From CAZGLR01 sp964526635 (GTDB lineage: Bacteria > Zixibacteria > MSB-5A5 > GN15 > JAAZOE01), in the NCBI GenBank assembly GCA_964526635.1, contig CAZGLR010000021.1, forward strand, positions 1-34,680: a stretch of DNA of 34,680 nucleotides. The letters are read 5' to 3'. The notes beneath the pieces were generated by a model. That model had not been told where the DNA came from. It did not search any database and worked only from the letters and a program-made list of their open reading frames with translations. Position numbers and translations under genes: made by a program. Below are positions 15,938 to 24,355 of the stretch, one piece after another; the first letter of the stretch is position 1, and each line of letters begins with the position of its first letter.

Positions 15938-17637
15938 CACCTGGTAGCGACAACGACAGCGTCATCCTTATCTTTTTTCTCGGTCTGTTTGCGCACAAAG
16001 ATCAATTCCAGAAGCGACAGGACATTGAAGCCGGTCCAGTAGAGGACCAGGCCCGAGGGGAAGCTGATAAACAGCCACCCGAAGACCAGCGGCAGGATGT
16101 AGGCCATCATTTTGTTTTTCGGGTCGGTCATGGTCATTTTCTGCTGGACGAACATGGTGATGACCATGATTATCGGCAGAACATAGAATGGATCCGGGGT
16201 TGACAGATCGGTGATCCATCCGACAAAGCCGGCCCCGCGAAATTCGATTGTTGTTCGGAAGACGGTGAATAGCGCAAAGAACAATGGCATCTGCGGCAGA
16301 AGCGGCAGGCAGCCGGAAAGCGGGTTGGCGCCGGCTTCCTTGTAGAGCTTCATCATCGCCTTATTGAGCTTCTGCGGATCGTTTTTGTATTTCGCCTGTA
16401 GTTCCTGCATCTTCGGCGACAGTTCCCGCATGCGCGCCATAGCGACCGCCTGTTTGCGCGACAAGGGATACGTAATCAGCTTGACCAGAAGCGCGAAGAT
16501 CAAAACGACAATACCATAGTTGGGGACAACATTATGGATTTGGGGCAGAAGCCATATGATAGCTATCGAAAACGGTTTGATAATTACCCAGCCCAGCGAG
16601 CTAAGCTCTTCCAGCCCAACTTCATAGTCGTGAAGACGGCTATAATCTATGGGTCCGACATAGAGTTCGAAGCGGTCACTGACTGATCCGACGCTGGTCA
16701 TGGCCATCTCGAGTTCAGCCTCGAGCTTTTTGGCCTGAACTTTTTTGTCATCGACGAGAATATTGAAACGCGAGCCCTCGCCCTTGACCGCATCGGCGGA
16801 GCGCGTCCGCGGGATCATCGCGACAGCAAAATACTTGGTGCGGATGCCGGCCCATTTGGTTTCGCCGGGGATATATTCGTTGAGTTCATTATTGTCGTAA
16901 TCATCGAGTTCACGATAATCGTTTTGATAAGCGACAACATTGAAGTATTTGTAATCATCCTTGATATCGGCCTCAGTCGGCGGCGGAGTAATATCCCAGA
17001 CAAGATTGTAGGATCGTTCGAAGCCAAATGTCTCGATACTCTCGATGACAACTTCCAGATCGATTTTGTATTTGTCGGGATAAATAGTATAGGCTTTGAT
17101 AATCCGCCCACCCTGGCCGTTGTCATGAGTATAGGTAATAGTTCGCGGGCCGCTGCTTTCGGTAACATCGAATGGCCGGTCGTCGGTGGCAAACATCAAT
17201 TTTTCGGCTTTGTAGCTGCCGCCGGCGGTTTCGATATCGGGGACAATCTGGTGCTGCTCGGCGGCCTCCATCACAACATTGCCGCCATTCTGCATATACT
17301 GGAATTTGCGCAGCTCGATTACTTTAAGCCCGCCGCCGCGATTGGAAAAGGTGAGATTATACAATGGCGAGGTGATGGTGATAGTCTCTTCGGCCAGCGA
17401 CGCCATCGGTGATACCAGGGTGTCATCAGTCAAAGCGGTCATATACTCCGGCTGTTCGAGGGTATCCTGCGGGAAAGCTTGAGATGGCGCTGTTTGAGTA
17501 TTGACGGTATCAGTCCCAACTTCTTGTTGCGTCACGGGTTCGGGATCTGAAGCAAAGCCCAGATAGCGGGCAATCGGTCCCCAGAAGACCAGCAGGAGGA
17601 CACAGAGTATGACAACGATTAGAGAAGTTCTATCCAA
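15937..17637 (-). CDS. yidC: Membrane protein insertase YidC
   Basis: YidC inserts and folds inner-membrane proteins, alone or with SecYEG. The 566-residue form has an N-terminal transmembrane anchor (about residues 5-25) and a large periplasmic beta domain (about 60-340). That domain is typical of bacteria with an outer membrane. The conserved core of five transmembrane segments follows, with YPLSRKQAVAMARMRELSPKMQELQAKYKNDPQKLNKAMMKLYKE (about 395-440) and the NPLSGCLPLLPQMPLFFALF segment. The tail is basic and acidic mixed. The start is a TTG at 17635-17637 with GAGG 5 bases upstream. It follows yidD closely. Confidence 0.97.
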   Translation of the reverse strand: MDRTSLIVVILCVLLLVFWGPIARYLGFASDPEPVTQQEVGTDTVNTQTAPSQAFPQDTLEQPEYMTALTDDTLVSPMASLAEETITITSPLYNLTFSNRGGGLKVIELRKFQYMQNGGNVVMEAAEQHQIVPDIETAGGSYKAEKLMFATDDRPFDVTESSGPRTITYTHDNGQGGRIIKAYTIYPDKYKIDLEVVIESIETFGFERSYNLVWDITPPPTEADIKDDYKYFNVVAYQNDYRELDDYDNNELNEYIPGETKWAGIRTKYFAVAMIPRTRSADAVKGEGSRFNILVDDKKVQAKKLEAELEMAMTSVGSVSDRFELYVGPIDYSRLHDYEVGLEELSSLGWVIIKPFSIAIIWLLPQIHNVVPNYGIVVLIFALLVKLITYPLSRKQAVAMARMRELSPKMQELQAKYKNDPQKLNKAMMKLYKEAGANPLSGCLPLLPQMPLFFALFTVFRTTIEFRGAGFVGWITDLSTPDPFYVLPIIMVITMFVQQKMTMTDPKNKMMAYILPLVFGWLFISFPSGLVLYWTGFNVLSLLELIFVRKQTEKKDKDDAVVVATR

Positions 17638-17657
17638 AACAACCTCGCCTTTAATTC

Positions 17658-17924
17658 CTATTCAACGGGATCATATCCCCCGGGGTGAAACGGGTGGCAG
17701 CGAGCAACCCGTTTGACAGCCATCCATCCGCCTCGTGCGGCGCCATATTTGCGGACAGCCTCGAGACCGTATTGTGAGCAGGTGGGGTGAAACCGGCACT
17801 GGGAGAATATCGCCAAAACCGGCGACAGGGTGACTTTATAAAGGCGGATCAATCCGATGAGGAAGAGGGCGGGGATTGACAGCCGATTAACAGTTCCATC
17901 CGTAATATCGTTTAATGTCTCCAA
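17658..17924 (-). CDS. yidD: Membrane protein insertion efficiency factor YidD
   Basis: YidD is a small inner-membrane-associated protein thought to help YidC. Its diagnostic motif CRFHPTCSQYGLEAVRKYGA and the CHPFHPGGYDPVE C-terminus are intact. An amphipathic or hydrophobic N-terminal stretch (IPALFLIGLIRLYKVTLSP) precedes them. The start is uncertain. Only TTG codons are available: 17990, 17924 and 17852. I chose 17924, which gives about 88 residues, near the family's usual 70-90. It overlaps the end of rnpA by 38 bases in another frame. The 17852 start would give a short 64-residue protein lacking part of the hydrophobic stretch. Confidence 0.85.
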   Translation of the reverse strand: METLNDITDGTVNRLSIPALFLIGLIRLYKVTLSPVLAIFSQCRFHPTCSQYGLEAVRKYGAARGGWMAVKRVARCHPFHPGGYDPVE

Positions 17925-18255
17925 TAAACTCGTCCCATCCAATGGCGCCGTCGGGCAGACTTTCCGGTTTAACGCGGAGAATATAATCAAATCCGACGGG
18001 AATGCGAAACCTGTTTGTTCGTATTATTTCCCGGAGTACCCGTTTTATTCGATTACGGCGTACCGCCGTGCCGCATTTTTTCGAGACGACCAGGCCGAAG
18101 CGATGTTCCGGCGTGGTGTGATCGTCGTTTAGTGGCGACCGGGGTTTCCGGTAGAAAATAAGCCGCTCGCCCCGGAAGTTGTCGCGATGGGCAAAAACGG
18201 CTTTAAAATCTGTTTCGCGTTTCAGCCGGCATGAGGCCGGAAAACGGTTATCCAC
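17887..18255 (-). CDS. rnpA: Ribonuclease P protein component
   Basis: RnpA is the protein subunit of RNase P, which matures the 5' ends of tRNAs. The 122-residue protein has an N-terminal LKRETDFKAVFAHRDNFRG segment, RFGLVVSKKCGTAVRRNRIKRVLRE (the RNR motif) and a basic character, as expected. Its start is a GTG at 18253-18255, 5 bases after the rpmH stop codon. This is the conserved rpmH-rnpA arrangement. The 3' end overlaps yidD. Confidence 0.96.
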   Translation of the reverse strand: MDNRFPASCRLKRETDFKAVFAHRDNFRGERLIFYRKPRSPLNDDHTTPEHRFGLVVSKKCGTAVRRNRIKRVLREIIRTNRFRIPVGFDYILRVKPESLPDGAIGWDEFIGDIKRYYGWNC

Positions 18256-18260
18256 TGGTG

Positions 18261-18413
18261 TTATTTTTTGCGGCCCACCTGCAGCGCCAGGCGTTTACGG
18301 CCCTTGGCACGGCGGCGCGCCAGTACGTTGCGACCACCTTTGGTCGACATCCGTTTACGGAAGCCGTGGTCGTTGACCATCTTCCGGTTGGATGGCTGAA
18401 ATGTCCGTTTCAT
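18261..18413 (-). CDS. rpmH: 50S ribosomal protein L34
   Basis: This 50-residue, highly basic protein begins MKRTFQPSNRKMVNDHGFRK and continues RMSTKGGRNVLARRRAKGRK up to its end in RLALQVGRKK. It is an unmistakable L34 of the large ribosomal subunit. It is the first gene of the rpmH-rnpA-yidD-yidC-mnmE-mnmG-rsmG-parA-parB-M23-bactofilin run. A strong sigma70-type promoter is found 43-70 bases upstream (18456-18483). Confidence 0.98.
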   Translation of the reverse strand: MKRTFQPSNRKMVNDHGFRKRMSTKGGRNVLARRRAKGRKRLALQVGRKK

Positions 18414-18455
18414 GGCAGTATCCCACGTTAATCAGTTTTTCAAACAGAGCCGTTA

Positions 18456-18483
18456 ATTATAACAAAACATCCCGACCTGTCAA
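18456..18483 (-). promoter_or_regulatory. Sigma70-type promoter of rpmH operon
   Basis: On the minus strand TTGACA (18478-18483) and TATAAT (18456-18461) are both perfect consensus hexamers with a 16-base spacer. Transcription would begin near 18449, giving a leader of about 35 bases before rpmH. This should drive at least rpmH and probably the long block behind it. Confidence 0.92.
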
Positions 18484-18631
18484 GTCGATTTTTGTATTGT
18501 TTATAATCGGCGACCGTTCTGGTAGTTTTATCGGCGGGGCCGGGGGCGAGGTTGAGCGGGAAGGGAAAGCAGTTCGCCATCAATGATAAGGCTGGTCTTC
18601 ATCCACAGCCAGAGGCAGGGAAACCCGGCCC

Positions 18632-18708
18632 AAAATTGTCGCCCACGAGTTATCGCCCATGAAATGTCGCCCGCTACGGAGCAGCTTTGCTGCGGAGTCG
18701 TGGGTTTA
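18632..18708 (+). repeat. Module A repeat, copy 2, with leader
   Basis: Module A (18666-18708) folds through the GCAGC-TTT-GCTGC stem. One base in the outer stem differs from copy 1 (CCCGC for CCCAC). Its leader CCCAAAATTGTCGCCCA and TGAAATGT is shared with the copy at 34511-34553. It is not shared with the copies at 152 and 24434, so two subfamilies exist. Confidence 0.85.
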
Positions 18709-19405
18709 TGTTGTAGATGAGCTATGTTGCTATTGACCTGAATGCCACACCCTGCCGGGTGTGGTACCGGTTGTAGATGAGCTATGTTGCTATTGACCTG
18801 AATGCCACACCCTGCCGGGTGTGGTACCAGTTTTGGATGAGCTATGTTGCCTTTGACCTGAATGCCACACCCTTGCGGGTGTGGTACCGGTTTTGGATGA
18901 GCTATGTTGCTATTGACCTGTAAGCCAAACCCTGCCGGGTGAGGTACCGGTTTTGGATGAGCTATGTTGCTATTGACCTGNNNNNNNNNNNNNNNNNNNN
19001 NNNNNNNNNNNNNNNNNNNNNNNNNNNNNNNNNNNNNNNNNNNNNNNNNNNNNNNNNNNNNNNNNNNNNNNNNNNNNNNNCAAACCCTGCCGGGTGAGGT
19101 ACCGGTTTTGGATGAGCTATGTTGCTATTGACCTGAATGCCAAACCCTGCCGGGTGAGGTACCGGTTTTGGATGAGCTATGTTGCTATTGACCTGTAAGC
19201 CACACCCTGCCGGGTGTGGTACCGGTTTTGGATGAGCTATGTTGCCTTTGACCTGTAAGCCACACCCTGCCGGGTGTGGTACCGGTTGTAGATGAGCTAT
19301 GTTGCCTTTGACCTGAATGCCACACCCTTGCGGGTGTGGTACCGGTTTTGGATGAGCTATGTTGCTATTGACCTGTAAGCCAAACCCTGCCGGGTGAGGT
19401 ACCGG
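18709..19405 (+). repeat. 60-bp tandem repeat array interrupted by assembly gap
   Basis: Each 60-base unit reads GATGAGCTATGTTGC, a short variable spacer, then a palindrome CCACACCC-TGCC-GGGTGTGG followed by GGTACCGG. About 4.5 units precede and 5.4 units follow the N run at 18981-19080. Two unit types alternate. Type 1 has CCACACCC/GGGTGTGG. Type 2 has CCAAACCC/GGGTGAGG, whose stem is broken at two positions. A third variant has CCTTGCGGG in the loop. The phase does not carry over across the 100 N, so the gap length is a placeholder and true copy number is unknown. The minus strand stays open because 60 is divisible by 3, but substitutions are not codon-like. Confidence 0.95.
18981..19080. 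other. Assembly gap (100 N)
   Basis: Exactly 100 N lie inside the tandem array. The repeat phase jumps by 25 bases relative to the 60-base period, which shows that the gap size is arbitrary. Confidence 0.98.
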
Positions 19406-19787
19406 GGTATCTCGATAAGATATCTCGCCCGAACAGAGGCTCAAAAAATATCATAGGTACTGCGGGTGTAGTACCGGGGGTGATACTTCAAAAAAGTGAC
19501 GGGGTGGGCCGGGGTCTTTGAAGCCGGGCCAGTGCCGGCATATTCTCTCGCTCAGACGGGACATCGGTCCGACAAAGACCTGGTTTTCAGAGGATAAACA
19601 GGGATATTGTCTTCAGATTTTTACTTTAGACTATGGTCTCAATCCCACAGAGAGATCAAATTTTTACCATTCTCATAAGATACCCCGAAAGGTCGCCTCA
19701 AGGGCATTAATTCCATCGGCGAAATTCCGACAAGAGAAGAGTATAGCTCAAACCAGCCATCAGGCATTTTATACCAAGGAGTCATGT
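19406..19787. other. Intergenic stretch between repeat array and RDD gene
   Basis: A degenerate palindrome related to the array (GGTACTGCGGGTGTAGTACC) lies at about 19455-19474. The frame of the RDD gene is open back to 19518. That extension has no domain character and no ribosome-binding site, so I treat it as non-coding. A promoter for the RDD gene should lie in this region but none stands out. Confidence 0.45.
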
Positions 19788-20225
19788 ATGACGCAGGTTA
19801 TTTCTCCTCCGGTCATGAGCCCTCCGCTCAAAACCAAGACCGCAAACCGTCTGGCCTCACGCGGTTCCCGTTTGCTGGCTTCGTTGATCGACAGTTTGCC
19901 GTTTTTCGCTGTCTGGGCCGTGGCTTTATTGACCAATATCGCTGAGATTATCTATATTGGTTCGCTGTTGTATGCCGGGTATCAGATTTACTTGTTGACG
20001 ACGCAGGGGCAGACTTTCGGAAAGCAGATTATGGGTATCAAAATCGTGAAAGTCGATTCCGGTCGCAATGGTGGTTTTACGACCAATGTACTTCTGCGCA
20101 GCGTGCTCAACAGCATCATCGGCTTCGTGCCGTTGTACAGTCTGGTCGATATCTTCTTTATTTTCCGTGAAGATCGCCGCTGCATCCACGATTTGATTGC
20201 CGGCACCAGGGTCATTCGCGCGTAA
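19788..20225 (+). CDS. RDD family integral membrane protein
   Basis: RDD proteins are small inner-membrane proteins of mostly unknown, possibly transport-related, function. The 145-residue protein has the family pattern: RGSRLLASLIDSLPFF (the first Arg-Asp pair), a hydrophobic helix and TTQGQTFGKQIMGIKIV. Next come RSVLNSIIGFVPLYSLVDIFFIF and the closing RRCIHDLIAGTRVI. Two to three transmembrane helices are visible. I place the start at the ATG at 19788, where AAGGAG (19776-19781) is 6 bases upstream. The longer frame begun at 19518 is not supported. It is transcribed away from the rpmH operon. Confidence 0.88.
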   Translation: MTQVISPPVMSPPLKTKTANRLASRGSRLLASLIDSLPFFAVWAVALLTNIAEIIYIGSLLYAGYQIYLLTTQGQTFGKQIMGIKIVKVDSGRNGGFTTNVLLRSVLNSIIGFVPLYSLVDIFFIFREDRRCIHDLIAGTRVIRA

Positions 20226-20253
20226 AAATACCGGAACTTGTGAAAAAATGTGC

Positions 20254-20281
20254 TTGACAAATAGTCGGGCATGCTTACATT
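20254..20281 (+). promoter_or_regulatory. Promoter for structured leader or small RNA
   Basis: A consensus -35 TTGACA (20254-20259) is followed after 16 bases by TACATT (20276-20281), two mismatches from TATAAT. It lies just after the RDD gene and would start a transcript near 20288. Confidence 0.6.
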
Positions 20282-20287
20282 TGGTTT

Positions 20288-20546
20288 ATTGTAGGCAAAT
20301 TGAACTATAACCTGTAACCGGATGATGTGATGCAAGCTATTTTTCACATCAAGTTTATCCACTGCTAACAGCGGAAGGAGTATAGTCGCTAATATGATCA
20401 CTATGCTTATGTACAATCCGCACGGCGATTTCGCCATGATGCAGTCTGATGGTTGCAGGAGGAGCCGAACTATCTTTACCTGAGTGTAAATTGATACGGC
20501 GCAAATCTTCACCCGTCGGACTGCTGATAAGGTCCGACGGGTTTTT
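20288..20546 (+). ncRNA. Candidate structured leader / riboswitch-like or small RNA
   Basis: Between the RDD and ABC exporter genes lies a roughly 260-base segment with its own promoter and an intrinsic terminator. It is hairpin-rich. TGATGTGA (20323-20330) pairs with TCACATCA (20344-20351). GGCG (20424-20427) pairs with CGCC (20432-20435). TTTAC (20474-20478) pairs with GTAAA (20485-20489). The terminator stem ends it. It contains a short open frame ATGATCACT... of 29 codons at 20394, but with a poorly spaced purine tract. I recognise no known riboswitch consensus. It may be an attenuator for the ABC genes beginning 85 bases further on, or an independent RNA. Function is not assigned. Confidence 0.5.
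20510..20546 (+). terminator. Strong rho-independent terminator
   Basis: An 11-bp perfect stem, ACCCGTCGGAC (20510-20520) and GTCCGACGGGT (20531-20541), has a 10-base loop and is followed by a run of T through 20546. It lies upstream of, not downstream of, the ABC exporter genes, so it could act as an attenuator. Confidence 0.92.
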
Positions 20547-20630
20547 TATATCCACTCCAGCAACTCATCCCCGTTTGGACCGTAGTCTAAAACCAGCCGC
20601 CCCGGCGGCAGATGAAGGAAAGAACGGATC

Positions 20631-22433
20631 ATGGACTCAGCATATTACGAAGACGACCGGCGTGACGATGTCTCTTCCGGACGGGCTTTTGGTAAACTGC
20701 TTCCCCTGCTTAGACCGCATGTTACCTGGCTGATCATCTGCTTTGGCCTGCTGGTGGTATCTAAGCTGCTTTATCTTTATGGTCCCCGTCTGATTAAACG
20801 GGCGATCGACGTTAATATCGCCGGTTCCGATTATGCCGGTTTACTGGTGACGGTCGGGCTGTACATCGCGACGCAGGCAGTGTTTTTGTTTCTTAACTAC
20901 CTGTTTCGCCTCCGGATGGAGATTATCGGGCAGCAGGTGATGATCACGCTGCGCAGGCGGTTGTTCGATCATATTCTGAAGATGGCGGTATCTTTCTTTG
21001 ACCGCAATCCGGCCGGACGCCTCATGGCCCGCGTGGAAACCGATACCGAAGCGCTGCGGCGGATGTTTACCAACACGGTGGTATCGATCATCGGCTCGGT
21101 GATCCTGATTATCGGGATGTTTGTCTGGATGTTCATCGAGGCGCCTGTCCTGGCGGCGATTGTGGCGGCTTTCGTTCCGATCATCGCGGTGGCGATTTAC
21201 ATTTATCATCGGATCACGACGCCGAAATGGCTCGAGATTCGCAAGCGGATGGCTGATGTCACCGCCGCCCTGACCGAGTATATCCAGGGGATGCAGATAA
21301 TCCAGATATTTAACCGTGCCCGTGAAGTACGGCGAAAGCTGTATGAAGTCAACCGGCGGAAATTTCTGCCGAACGTGAAGGCCGAAGTAACAGTGGTCGT
21401 CATGTTCAACTTCATCTTCTTGTTGGAGATCGTGATTATCGCGCTGCTGCTTTATGTCGGGGCGCAATGGATCGGGGCCGGGACAGTCACGGTCGGAACC
21501 TTGGTGATGTTTATCGCCTATATTCGGATGTTCTTTGAACCGGTGCATATCGCCGCTGAAGAAGTGGCGGTAATACAGAAAGCGATTGCCGCGGCCAAGC
21601 GAATATTCGGGCTGCTGGATACACACGAGATGATTCCGGAACCGGTGCGACCGGTGGCCTGGCCGACCCTGAAGGAGGGAATTACCTTTGAGGATGTCTG
21701 GTTTTCATATACCAACGACGATAACTGGGCGCTGCGCGAGGTATCATTCCATATTCCGAAGGGTAAGCGCTTTGCGCTGGCCGGTATCACGGGCGGCGGG
21801 AAATCAACTGTGATCAACCTGCTGTTCCGGTATTATGATCCCCAACGCGGCCGTATCCTCGTCGATGGCATCGATATTCGCGATATCACCAGCGAGGAAT
21901 TGCGGGCCAAGTCGGGTCTGGTGCTGCAGGATATTTTCCTGTTTCCGGGCAACGTGGCCAACAATGTGTCGTTATCGTCCAATGGCTTCGACCGCAATCT
22001 GGTGATCAAGGCCTGCCGCGCGGTCTCAGCGGATCATTTTATCGAACGGCTGCCGGATCAGTATGAAACCGAATTGTCGGAGCGCGGCGCCAATTTGAGC
22101 CGTGGGGAACGGCAGCTTTTGTCATTTGCGCGGGCCCTGGTGGCCGACCCGGAAATTCTGATTCTGGATGAAGCGACCAGCTCGGTCGATCCGGAAACCG
22201 AGCGGTTGATCCAGGAGGGCCTGGAAACCCTGATGAAAGGCCGCACCTCGATTATCATCGCGCATCGTCTGTCAACAATCCTCAATGTTGACAATATTCT
22301 GGTGGTGCGCGGCGGCCGTATTATCGAGCACGGCACCCATATTGAACTGGTTGCCGCCGGCGGTTACTATTCCAAGCTGTTCAAACTGCAGTTCAAACAG
22401 CAAAACGGCACTGGAGTGAAAAAAGTATGTTAG
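20631..22433 (+). CDS. ABC exporter subunit, TM288/MdlB-like half
   Basis: This 600-residue type IV ABC exporter half-transporter has six transmembrane helices in its first ~320 residues and a nucleotide-binding domain after about 355. It shows Walker A GITGGGKST, a Q-loop (VLQD), Walker B ILILDEATSSVD with the catalytic glutamate intact, and an H-loop IIAHRL. The signature motif is non-canonical: residues 489-493 read LSRGE where LSGGQ is expected. It overlaps the next gene by 7 bases, which strongly implies a heterodimer. The substrate (drug, lipid or peptide) cannot be told from sequence. The start has AAGGAAAG upstream. The structured RNA candidate at 20288-20546 precedes it. Confidence 0.95.
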   Translation: MDSAYYEDDRRDDVSSGRAFGKLLPLLRPHVTWLIICFGLLVVSKLLYLYGPRLIKRAIDVNIAGSDYAGLLVTVGLYIATQAVFLFLNYLFRLRMEIIGQQVMITLRRRLFDHILKMAVSFFDRNPAGRLMARVETDTEALRRMFTNTVVSIIGSVILIIGMFVWMFIEAPVLAAIVAAFVPIIAVAIYIYHRITTPKWLEIRKRMADVTAALTEYIQGMQIIQIFNRAREVRRKLYEVNRRKFLPNVKAEVTVVVMFNFIFLLEIVIIALLLYVGAQWIGAGTVTVGTLVMFIAYIRMFFEPVHIAAEEVAVIQKAIAAAKRIFGLLDTHEMIPEPVRPVAWPTLKEGITFEDVWFSYTNDDNWALREVSFHIPKGKRFALAGITGGGKSTVINLLFRYYDPQRGRILVDGIDIRDITSEELRAKSGLVLQDIFLFPGNVANNVSLSSNGFDRNLVIKACRAVSADHFIERLPDQYETELSERGANLSRGERQLLSFARALVADPEILILDEATSSVDPETERLIQEGLETLMKGRTSIIIAHRLSTILNVDNILVVRGGRIIEHGTHIELVAAGGYYSKLFKLQFKQQNGTGVKKVC

Positions 22434-24253
22434 GCAAATATATAAAGTGGTTCTGGCGATTTTATCGAAATCACAAGATCCCGCTGACGATCTTTTTGAC
22501 GTTTTCGCTGATTTCGAGTGCGCTCATTGTCACCAATCCACTTTTGATAAAAAACGTCTTCGACATCCTTGAAAACGGGCAGCCCTCGAAAATCGGGCTG
22601 CCCTATGTCAGCGGCTGGCTGGAAGCACTAACCGGCAATAGAATCCCCAGCCTGGTCATTTTGATGATCATGGTGGGGGCGATGACCTTCTTGTCGGAAA
22701 TCTTTTTGATCGGGCACCGGGCTTACATGAACATGAAACTGGAATGGGAATTCCGGCAGTCGACTTTCGATGATCTCACAGTCAAGGGACCGGATTTCTT
22801 TAACCGTTTCTCGACCGGGGACCTGGTCACGCGGATGACCGATGATGTCTCGGAAGATAAGTTGTCATGGTTTGCCTGCAGCGGGATTTTCCGTTTTTAT
22901 CAGGCGCTGACGCTGATTCTGTTCAGCCTGGTGATGATGATCTCGATTCATCCCATGCTGACGTTGTGGACGGCCGGGCCGTTGCCGTTTCTGGTCTTCA
23001 TCTATATGAAGAGTTCGACGGTCCTCGATCGGCGTTATGATTTTCTTCAACAGAAAATCTCGCTGGTCAATGACGCCATGGAGGCCTGCTTCTCCGGCAT
23101 CCGGGTGGTCAAGGCATATAGCAAGGAGAAGGACCAGCGCACGAAATTTGGAAAAATTGCCGAGGAAAGGCGCCAGGCCGAAGTCTCGGTGGTGAAATCG
23201 TACACGATTATCGAATCGCTGTGGATGTATGTCTGGCAGATCGGGATTATTATGATCCTTCTCGCCGGCGGATATTACGTTATCAAAGGTTCGCTGACAA
23301 TCGGCGAGTTTGTGGCTTTCGAGTCATATGTCCTGTTCATGATTTATCCGATGTTCGACGTCGGCAACTTCATGGTCAAGGGCCTTCGGGCGGCGGTATC
23401 GATCAAGCGTATCATCGAGCTGGAAGATCATCCGCCGATGATCGATGAAAAATCCGGGAGCCGTGAGTTCTCCAATGCGGGCAAACCGCGGGTGCAGTTC
23501 GATCACGTTTCGTTCCGCTTTGCCGGGATGGAGCGCGATATTCTGCACGATCTGAATTTCACTGTGCAGCCAGGGCAGCGGGTGGCGATAGTCGGCAAGG
23601 TCGGCTCGGGTAAGAGTTGGGCGGTACGGCTCATCCCGCGCCTGGTGGATCCGACCGAGGGACGCGTGCTGCTCGATGGTGCTGATCTGCGCGAGTATGA
23701 TATCGCCGATATACGGCGCAATATCGGCTATGTTCCGCAGGAACCGATATTGTTCTCGGATACAATCGAGGAAAATATCCGTTTCCATCGCGATGGCATC
23801 TCGAAAGACACGCTCGATTGGGCGATTGAAGTTTCGCAGCTCGGGACGGAGATCAAGGCCTTCCCGAAGGGGCTGCAAACCGAGATCGGCGTACGCGGAT
23901 TGTCGATTTCCGGCGGGCAGAAGCAGCGCTTGTCGCTGGCCCGCGCGCTGGTCGGACAACCGCGTATTCTTATTCTCGATGATTGCACCTCGGCGCTCGA
24001 TGCCAACACCGAGGCGGCATTGTGGGAACGGCTCTATCAGGTGATGCCGGATCTGACGACGTTTATCATCACGCACCGTCCGGCGACGCTGGAGCGGGCC
24101 GATTATGTGTATGTACTCGATGATGGCGAGATTGTCGAACAGGGCAAGCATATTGATCTGATTCTACAAGAGGGCTTGTACTGCAAGCTGTATCATCGGA
24201 TTATGCTGGAGGAAGCGGTGGGCTTGAGCGACGCCGAATCCAAACTGGCGTAA
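22427..24253 (+). CDS. ABC exporter subunit, TM287/MdlA-like half
   Basis: This 608-residue partner has six transmembrane helices and a nucleotide-binding domain with Walker A GKVGSGKS and a canonical signature LSISGGQKQR. Its Walker B reads ILILDDCTSALD, so Asp519 replaces the catalytic glutamate. An H-loop IITHRP follows. The Asp change, together with the LSRGE signature of the partner, places both deviations in one composite ATP site, as in TM287/288 and BmrCD. The start ATG overlaps the first subunit's stop (ATGTTAG). The two genes are translated together and form a heterodimeric exporter with one degenerate site. Confidence 0.95.
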   Translation: MLGKYIKWFWRFYRNHKIPLTIFLTFSLISSALIVTNPLLIKNVFDILENGQPSKIGLPYVSGWLEALTGNRIPSLVILMIMVGAMTFLSEIFLIGHRAYMNMKLEWEFRQSTFDDLTVKGPDFFNRFSTGDLVTRMTDDVSEDKLSWFACSGIFRFYQALTLILFSLVMMISIHPMLTLWTAGPLPFLVFIYMKSSTVLDRRYDFLQQKISLVNDAMEACFSGIRVVKAYSKEKDQRTKFGKIAEERRQAEVSVVKSYTIIESLWMYVWQIGIIMILLAGGYYVIKGSLTIGEFVAFESYVLFMIYPMFDVGNFMVKGLRAAVSIKRIIELEDHPPMIDEKSGSREFSNAGKPRVQFDHVSFRFAGMERDILHDLNFTVQPGQRVAIVGKVGSGKSWAVRLIPRLVDPTEGRVLLDGADLREYDIADIRRNIGYVPQEPILFSDTIEENIRFHRDGISKDTLDWAIEVSQLGTEIKAFPKGLQTEIGVRGLSISGGQKQRLSLARALVGQPRILILDDCTSALDANTEAALWERLYQVMPDLTTFIITHRPATLERADYVYVLDDGEIVEQGKHIDLILQEGLYCKLYHRIMLEEAVGLSDAESKLA

Positions 24254-24270
24254 ACTGCAACATATGCGTA

Positions 24271-24290
24271 GGGGCCGGGTTCCCCGGCCC
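24271..24290 (+). repeat. GGGGCCGGG palindromic repeat (module C), copy 1
   Basis: GGGCCGGG (24272-24279) pairs with CCCGGCCC (24283-24290) around TTC. It is preceded by CGTA. Related copies occur at 24642-24661, 34361-34380 and, more diverged, 34287-34303 and 26414-26440. It begins 18 bases after the ABC exporter stop and might also act as a weak transcript end. Confidence 0.8.
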
Positions 24291-24355
24291 GACGGTACCA
24301 AAGGCAAGCAACGAATGGCAAATATCGAGCCGCGTATATGTACTATAAATCATTA

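Noticed and set aside
18962..19444. Minus-strand open frame across the tandem array, giving a 20-residue repeat protein
   Set aside because: The frame stays open only because the DNA period is 60. Substitutions between units are not synonymous, and the array contains an N gap.
19518..19787. Extended N-terminus of the RDD protein
   Set aside because: The extension has no ribosome-binding site and no family similarity. AAGGAG lies before the ATG at 19788.
20394..20483. 29-codon leader peptide in the structured RNA candidate
   Set aside because: The upstream AGGAG is about 13 bases away, and no attenuator-type codon run is seen. Kept only as a note.
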